Assembly (NCBI GenBank): GCA_049698695.1
Contig: JBAVYH010000067.1
Span: forward strand, 1 to 64,000
Reading direction: 5' to 3'
Length of the DNA: 64,000 nt
Source: Bog-375 sp049698695
GTDB lineage: Bacteria; Acidobacteriota; Terriglobia; Bryobacterales; Bryobacteraceae
The translations under genes and the position numbers were made by a program. This document shows positions 60,117-64,000 of the stretch, piece after piece. Below the pieces are notes generated by a model. The model ran no database searches. It saw only the letters and a list, made by a program, of their open reading frames with translations, and was not told the DNA's origin. Every line of letters starts with the position of its first letter. Positions within the stretch are counted from its first letter, which is position 1.

Positions 60117-61544
60117 TCACTCAGCCTTGCGAGGTTTGAGGCCGAATTCCATGTGCAAGCGGATGGCGGGTATCCAGACCGGTCCGCGGTCGTGGTTGAA
60201 GGCCAGATTCGTATCGTGCTGCAGATCGAAGGTCGCGTAGAGCCCGGGCAACACGCGGGCGCTGTAATATGATTCCCAGACGTACTCCGGGGCGTAGTTG
60301 AGACGGCCATCGCCGATCAGAAAGTCCAGCCCGCCGCGCGCCAGGTAGAGCGCGTGCACGCCGGAGATGCCGCTGGCGGTGAGCGAGGTGGCCACCACAT
60401 CGTTCTTCCGCTTCCAGCGCGTGCCTTTGACGGACACGCCGCCGGTGGCCAGCCGGTCGATGGCGGTGAAGGCGAAGCTCTCGGTCTTGCCGTCGTTCCA
60501 GCCAAGCCGGGTGAATACGCCAACGTCATGCGTCACCGCCTGCTCCAGGTTCACACCCGCCCCATACTTCAGCGTTCCCGGGCGGCGGGTCGCCACAACG
60601 TCCGGCGTCGTGCCTGTTTCGGCGGCCAAGTGCAGCGCGGTGGCATAGGTGCCGGCATCGGCGCGGTTGGCGTACCCCATGAGGCGCAGCGTACCGGCGC
60701 GATCGCCCAGCGAGTAGCGCCGCTCCGCTTCGAACGTCTGGCCGTGGTCGCGGAACAGGCGGCGGTCGAACTGCGGTCCGTTGGCCACTCTCGGCTCCGC
60801 CGCAATGGCGTAGCGGAACGCCCAGTGGCGGGTATGCAGCTCCTGCACCAGGCCCCAGGTGTAGCCGCGCGTATCGGCCGGGTAGTCCCACGCGCCGTTG
60901 TACATCACGCCCCACGCCATGAACTGCTCGCGCGGATCGTGGGTGTACTCGTTGTTATCGAAATAGTCGGTGACCGAGAATCGGCCCGCGTAGATCGAAT
61001 AGCGCGTCATCGGGCGCTCGCCCGCGAGCTGGTTGACGTCGCTTTCCACCTGCTCCTGCTCGCGGCCGAAACCGAAATCGTGGGCGACAAAGAGCCGCGC
61101 GATGTACGGCTTAGGCGTTGCGGTCGCTACGCGCGGGAGCTCGCCGTTGGGCGGATTGGCGATGCCGCTTACACCGCTGAATCCTCTGCCTCCCGCGATC
61201 TCCGGATCGAAGATGAGCTGGGTGTTGGCGGTGAGGCGCGCAGTGAAGAATAGCGTCGTCGTCAGCGAGACGTTGTGCTCGGGATAGTCGCGAAGGCTCA
61301 GCGGTCCTGTGTATGGTGCGTAGAACGTGCCGTGCTCGTCGCCGATGGAGGTTGCCTGGAAATACAGGTTCCAGCGCTCAGCCGCAGCCTGCGGCGCCGT
61401 CGAGTCGGGCGCGCTGGCCGGCTGGGTCGCGGCACTCGCATTGGTTGTCGCGCCGCCCGCCTGGCCATCGGGCTGTTGGGCGCGCGCCAGCGTCACTAGC
61501 GCCAGTGCCATCCCGGCCATCAGCGTTGCCTTCCACAGGGTCAT
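60117..61544 (-). CDS. OprB-like carbohydrate-selective porin
   Basis: A 475-residue outer-membrane beta-barrel protein from ATG 61544 with AAGGAGAG upstream. Signal peptide ATLMAGMALALVTLARAQ, an Ala/Thr-rich linker, then alternating strands: RWNLYFQATSIGDEHGTFYA, LTANTQLIFDPEIAGGRGFS, YSIYAGRFSVTDYFDNNEYT, and a late barrel segment GVHALYLARGGLDFLIGDGR. It ends in a barrel strand and a short basic tail. OprB-like porins are found next to NRAMP genes in Acidobacteriota; here it is the last gene of that operon. It may pass metal chelates or sugars. Confidence 0.85.
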   Translation of the reverse strand: MTLWKATLMAGMALALVTLARAQQPDGQAGGATTNASAATQPASAPDSTAPQAAAERWNLYFQATSIGDEHGTFYAPYTGPLSLRDYPEHNVSLTTTLFFTARLTANTQLIFDPEIAGGRGFSGVSGIANPPNGELPRVATATPKPYIARLFVAHDFGFGREQEQVESDVNQLAGERPMTRYSIYAGRFSVTDYFDNNEYTHDPREQFMAWGVMYNGAWDYPADTRGYTWGLVQELHTRHWAFRYAIAAEPRVANGPQFDRRLFRDHGQTFEAERRYSLGDRAGTLRLMGYANRADAGTYATALHLAAETGTTPDVVATRRPGTLKYGAGVNLEQAVTHDVGVFTRLGWNDGKTESFAFTAIDRLATGGVSVKGTRWKRKNDVVATSLTASGISGVHALYLARGGLDFLIGDGRLNYAPEYVWESYYSARVLPGLYATFDLQHDTNLAFNHDRGPVWIPAIRLHMEFGLKPRKAE

Positions 61545-61766
61545 CAGTGATCGTCTCTCCTTGCAGCTCTTCGCGCACAGATCTCTTTCCCGGATTGTAT
61601 CGATTCGGGGCCTGGTCGCCCGGAAGTTGGTTAGGGGGAACCCGGCCCCGGCGAGCCGGAGCCGGAATCGGAAAATGGCCTTACGGTCTCGCCGAGCCGG
61701 GTCCGCCCGGTCTCGGTTCAAGCTCTTTCATTTTATCGGTTGGGACTTCTGGCCCCGTCCGCTTCG

Positions 61767-61877
61767 TCACTTCCGGGTGCGGAGCCCCTGCAGGCCATCG
61801 ATCGGCAAGCGAACTTCGAAGAATCGCTCCGCCAACCGGGCCACGCCGCGCAGCACGGCCATCGTTTTCATCCGCAT
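61767..61877 (-). CDS. 36-residue small protein
   Basis: ATG 61877 is preceded by AGGAGGT at ideal spacing (7 bases). It encodes 36 residues: RMKTMAVLRGVARLAERFFE followed by VRLPIDGLQGLRTRK. The N-terminal half is an amphipathic basic helix. It lies 38 bases after the 75-residue gene in the NRAMP-porin operon. The strong ribosome site is the main evidence that it is translated. Function unknown; a small membrane-associated regulator of transport is a guess. Confidence 0.5.
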   Translation of the reverse strand: MRMKTMAVLRGVARLAERFFEVRLPIDGLQGLRTRK

Positions 61878-61915
61878 TTCTCTCACCTCCTCTCTTCTTG
61901 AAATGCAGCCCGCGC

Positions 61916-62143
61916 CTATCCGTGAACCCAGCCGGCAAGCTGCAACACACGATAGCCCAGCAACCCGCACATCAGCAGCAGGTAGCCGCGCAACGCCAAC
62001 AGGCAGACGCGAACCGTCGCCGTCATCTGCATGGGGCCGATGTGCTCGGTGTCCACCTTGGTCTCCGGTTCGTCATCGAGTGGATGCACCACAAAAAATG
62101 TGCGCTCCCTGCACGTCGCGTTATGAACTTCAGTTTGAGTCAT
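61916..62143 (-). CDS. 75-residue single-helix membrane protein
   Basis: ATG 62143 is preceded by AGGAGAGAG. The protein has a polar N-terminal half (HPLDDEPETKVDTEHIGPM) and a hydrophobic C-terminal half (CLLALRGYLLLMCGLLGYRV). It is 15 bases downstream of the NRAMP stop and in the same operon. It is probably an inner-membrane helper or regulator of the transporter. No family recognised. Confidence 0.65.
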   Translation of the reverse strand: MTQTEVHNATCRERTFFVVHPLDDEPETKVDTEHIGPMQMTATVRVCLLALRGYLLLMCGLLGYRVLQLAGWVHG

Positions 62144-62158
62144 CAGTCTCTCTCCTGA

Positions 62159-63475
62159 TCACGTAGTCGGAAACCATTGGGGCGCGGCCACCTGCGCCGC
62201 CAGCAGCAGCGAAAGAACGAACAGCAGAACTACGATGGTCCAATTGACCAGGTTGTTCCACCGTCGGTTGGCGAACCGCTCGCCCAGAACCTCTTTGTCG
62301 TTCAACAAAAGCTGCAGGAAAATGATGGCCGAAGGCAGCATCAACCCGGCCAGCACCTGCACGCTCAGAATGATGAGCTGCAGCGGCGCTCGCGGGATCA
62401 GCACCAGACCCGCGGCCGCCATCACGCACACACCGTAAACCGCATAGAACGCCGGGGCCTCGCGGACCGGTTTCTGCAAGCTGGATGGCCAGCCGCGCAC
62501 TTCGCCGTAAGCCCACGCGCTTGCCAGCGAAATGGTGGTGGTGCCCAGGACCGCGGCATTGATCATCAGCAAAAGGATGGCGTTCTTCGTGAACGGCTCC
62601 AGAACCGCGCCCAACTGTATAGCCATCTTCGCCGGGTCGGCAAAATCAAAGTGCCGCACCAGGGCCGCATTACCGGCCAGCATCATGCAACCTGCCACCA
62701 GGATGGTGAAGACGGCGCCTACGAACGTATCCAGCCGCGCCCATCTCAGGTCCGCGAAACGCAGCCGCTTGTCGGCTACGCAGCTCTGCTGGAAGAACAA
62801 CTGCCAGGGCGCGATGGTCGTGCCTACGGTTGCGATCACCAGGAACAGCCAGCCAGCCGTCAGCCCGCCCGGTGGCATCGACGGCACCAGGGTGCGCCGC
62901 AACAACTCGCCCGCCGCTGGCGGCTGAACCCGGAACACGATGGCGAACCAGAGCAGGTCCAGCAGGCACAGAAAAATTACGATGCGCTCCCACCGCCGGT
63001 AGCTCCCGGTAATCACCAGGGCAATGAGAGCGACAGCCGCCACCGGCACACCCAGCAGCGGATCCACGCCCATGCGGCCAAGCGCCAAAGCAATGGCCGC
63101 AAACTCGGTGACCAGCGTCAGAAAATTTACGAGCAGCAGGTCGGCCAGCGAAAAACGCCCTCACCACTTTCCGAACCGGCGGTAGATCATGGCCGCGTGC
63201 CCCTGGCCGGTCGCGATCCCCAGCCGCACCACCATTTCCTGCACGAAGTAGGAGATGGGGAGCAACAACAGCAACAGCCACAGCAGGCGCGTTCCGTACT
63301 GCGCGCCGGCCTGCACATAGGTGGAGACAGCGCCCGCGTCGTTATCGGCCTCCATTACGATCAAGCCGGGGCCGAAGACCATCAGGAAAGTCAACGCCTG
63401 CGCCGCCCATTTGTTCGATACCCGGATTGGCGCTGCCGCGCGCGATTCCTCCCGCGATTGAAGGCTCAACGGCAT
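62159..63475 (-). pseudogene. mntH: NRAMP divalent-metal transporter, interrupted by in-frame TGA
   Basis: A 438-codon frame of NRAMP type (proton-coupled Mn/Fe uptake). The first 104 codons carry FGPGLIVMEADNDAGAVSTY, equivalent to the DPGN metal-site helix (here EADNDAGA), and end RRFGKW followed by TGA (63161-63163). The same frame resumes GRFSLADLLLVNFLTLVTEF and runs intact to 62159 with TTIAPWQLFFQQSC, MINAAVLGTTTISLASAWAY and further helices. Relatives have an aromatic residue at the stop, so a TGG-to-TGA change is likely. Restart at 63088 or readthrough is possible. Two small genes and a porin follow. Confidence 0.8.
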
Positions 63476-63841
63476 GGTGCAGTCTTCCCGGTCGTCTAAC
63501 AGCTATGCAAATGGCAGCACTCGCAGGCACACTTCTCCTCAAGCGGAGAAAGGCCTCCGATGACTCGCACATGGCGATCATGGGCCGCTATGAAGAGTGG
63601 CTAGAATCGGAAGAAGCGCGGACGAAGGAAACCCTATCGGGCCAAGAGGCAGGAGACCGCCGCAGACGGAGGCTCCGCTGACTCGGTTTCGACTTGCTCT
63701 TCGCGCAACTGACTGCCACCGCCGTCAGACAACAAATGGGCCTCCCTTCTGGCTGAAGTTGTGCGGGATTCATCCCGGCACAATCTCAGCCTATACCCGC
63801 CGGGGTATACTTGTAAAGGTTTTTCTCGGAAAAATATTCTT
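63476..63841. other. divergent intergenic region
   Basis: 366 bases between the NRAMP start and the repressor start. It likely holds both promoters. On the right it carries the operator at 63792-63809. TATACT (63806-63811) is a plausible -10 box for the repressor. No convincing gene was found in it. Confidence 0.45.
63792..63809. promoter_or_regulatory. CsoR/FrmR-family type operator
   Basis: TATACCC-GCCG-GGGTATA is a perfect inverted repeat with a GC core, the layout of operators bound by CsoR-family repressors (ATACCC..GGGTAT). It overlaps a possible -10 box (TATACT) and lies 32 bases before a gene of that family, so autoregulation is likely. Confidence 0.7.
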
Positions 63842-64000
63842 ATGGCGCATACCATCGATGAGAAGGAGCGGCTGCTCAACCGCGTGCGGCGGCTCAAGGG
63901 TCAGATCGCGGCGATCGAAAGAAGCCTTGAGCAAGAGGATGAGTGTTCCCACATCCTGCACACCATATCCGCCTGCCGGGGCGCGATGGACGCGTTGATG
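63842..64000 (+). CDS. metal/formaldehyde-sensing repressor, CsoR/RcnR/FrmR family (partial)
   Basis: 53 codons before the window ends: AHTIDEKERLLNRVRRLKGQ, IAAIERSLEQEDECSHILHT, ISACRGAMDALM. This all-helical start with a conserved Cys (in DECSHIL, about residue 35) is typical of the DUF156 repressors. His3 (AHT) resembles RcnR; LLNRVRRLKGQIAAIERSLE resembles FrmR. The inducer (Ni/Co, Cu, or formaldehyde) depends partly on the missing end. It is divergent from the NRAMP operon, so it may control metal uptake or a gene after the window. Confidence 0.88.
   Translation, partial: MAHTIDEKERLLNRVRRLKGQIAAIERSLEQEDECSHILHTISACRGAMDALM

Noticed and set aside
62940..63163. Selenocysteine at the NRAMP TGA
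   Set aside because: Relatives have an aromatic residue rather than Cys/Sec there and no following hairpin or Sec context was seen.
62177..63499. 440-residue open frame opposite the NRAMP gene
   Set aside because: Gln/His/Arg-rich shadow of a membrane protein; no family features.
63427..63681. 84-residue frame in the NRAMP/repressor gap
   Set aside because: No ribosome site, starts inside the NRAMP gene on the other strand, and its end is a simple Arg-rich run.

Overview
The window is a high-GC, densely coded bacterial chromosome segment. It most likely comes from an Acidobacteriota member of the Solibacter/Bryobacter type. That placement is inferred from gene content: a kinase with a C-terminal WD40/TolB propeller, a Sig-70_X6-type ECF sigma factor, exosortase/EpsI with a PEP-CTERM protein, DUF885 and M13 secreted peptidases, an OprB-like porin beside an NRAMP transporter, and several dispersed palindromic repeats. 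No rRNA, tRNA or CRISPR array was seen.

Layout. 0-9.4 kb is housekeeping: polyphosphate kinase, RecO, glycyl-tRNA synthetase alpha and beta, and pyruvate phosphate dikinase. 9.4-16.3 kb (minus strand) holds a decayed BrnT/antitoxin pair, five glycosyltransferases and trmFO, a surface-glycan operon. 16.4-21.4 kb is a phosphorolytic sugar cluster: GH130 mannosylglucose phosphorylase, cellobiose 2-epimerase and GH94 cellobiose phosphorylase. 21.7-31.3 kb holds an M13 peptidase, an AI-2E-family permease, ruvX-mltG, a methyltransferase and korA-korB. 31.4-33.8 kb carries a PEP-CTERM protein, a secreted HExxH protein and a CxxCH membrane protein. 34.1-37.1 kb encodes a sensor-like membrane-anchored trehalose-6-phosphate synthase with otsB. 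37.2-38.8 kb is a XcyI-like type II restriction-modification pair.

38.9-43.2 kb is a two-gene acyl-CoA dehydratase activase system. 43.4-44.4 kb holds a small RHH/partner pair and a membrane protein. 44.4-50.5 kb has DUF885, mutY, a Ser-Lys (S24-like) protein, a nonsense-interrupted C58-like remnant and sppA. 50.5-52.0 kb is epsI-exosortase.

52.1-59.1 kb is an island bracketed by two 141-bp direct repeats (4 mismatches). Each repeat contains the first codons and upstream region of the exosortase gene. Inside are the kinase, the ECF sigma factor, a secreted protein with a partial diverged duplicate, a HAF-type secreted protein and a 5'-disturbed HExxHxxGxxH protein. 59.3-64 kb has a lipoprotein, then a minus-strand metal-uptake operon (NRAMP split by an in-frame TGA, two tiny proteins, OprB-like porin). 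It ends in a divergent CsoR/FrmR-family repressor cut off by the window edge, with a matching operator.

The most notable items are the repeat-bounded regulatory/secretion island, the sensor-fused trehalose synthase, the three-gene mannan/cello-oligosaccharide phosphorolysis set, the restriction system, and several genes caught in decay (brnT, C58-like, NRAMP, a possible thiolase start).
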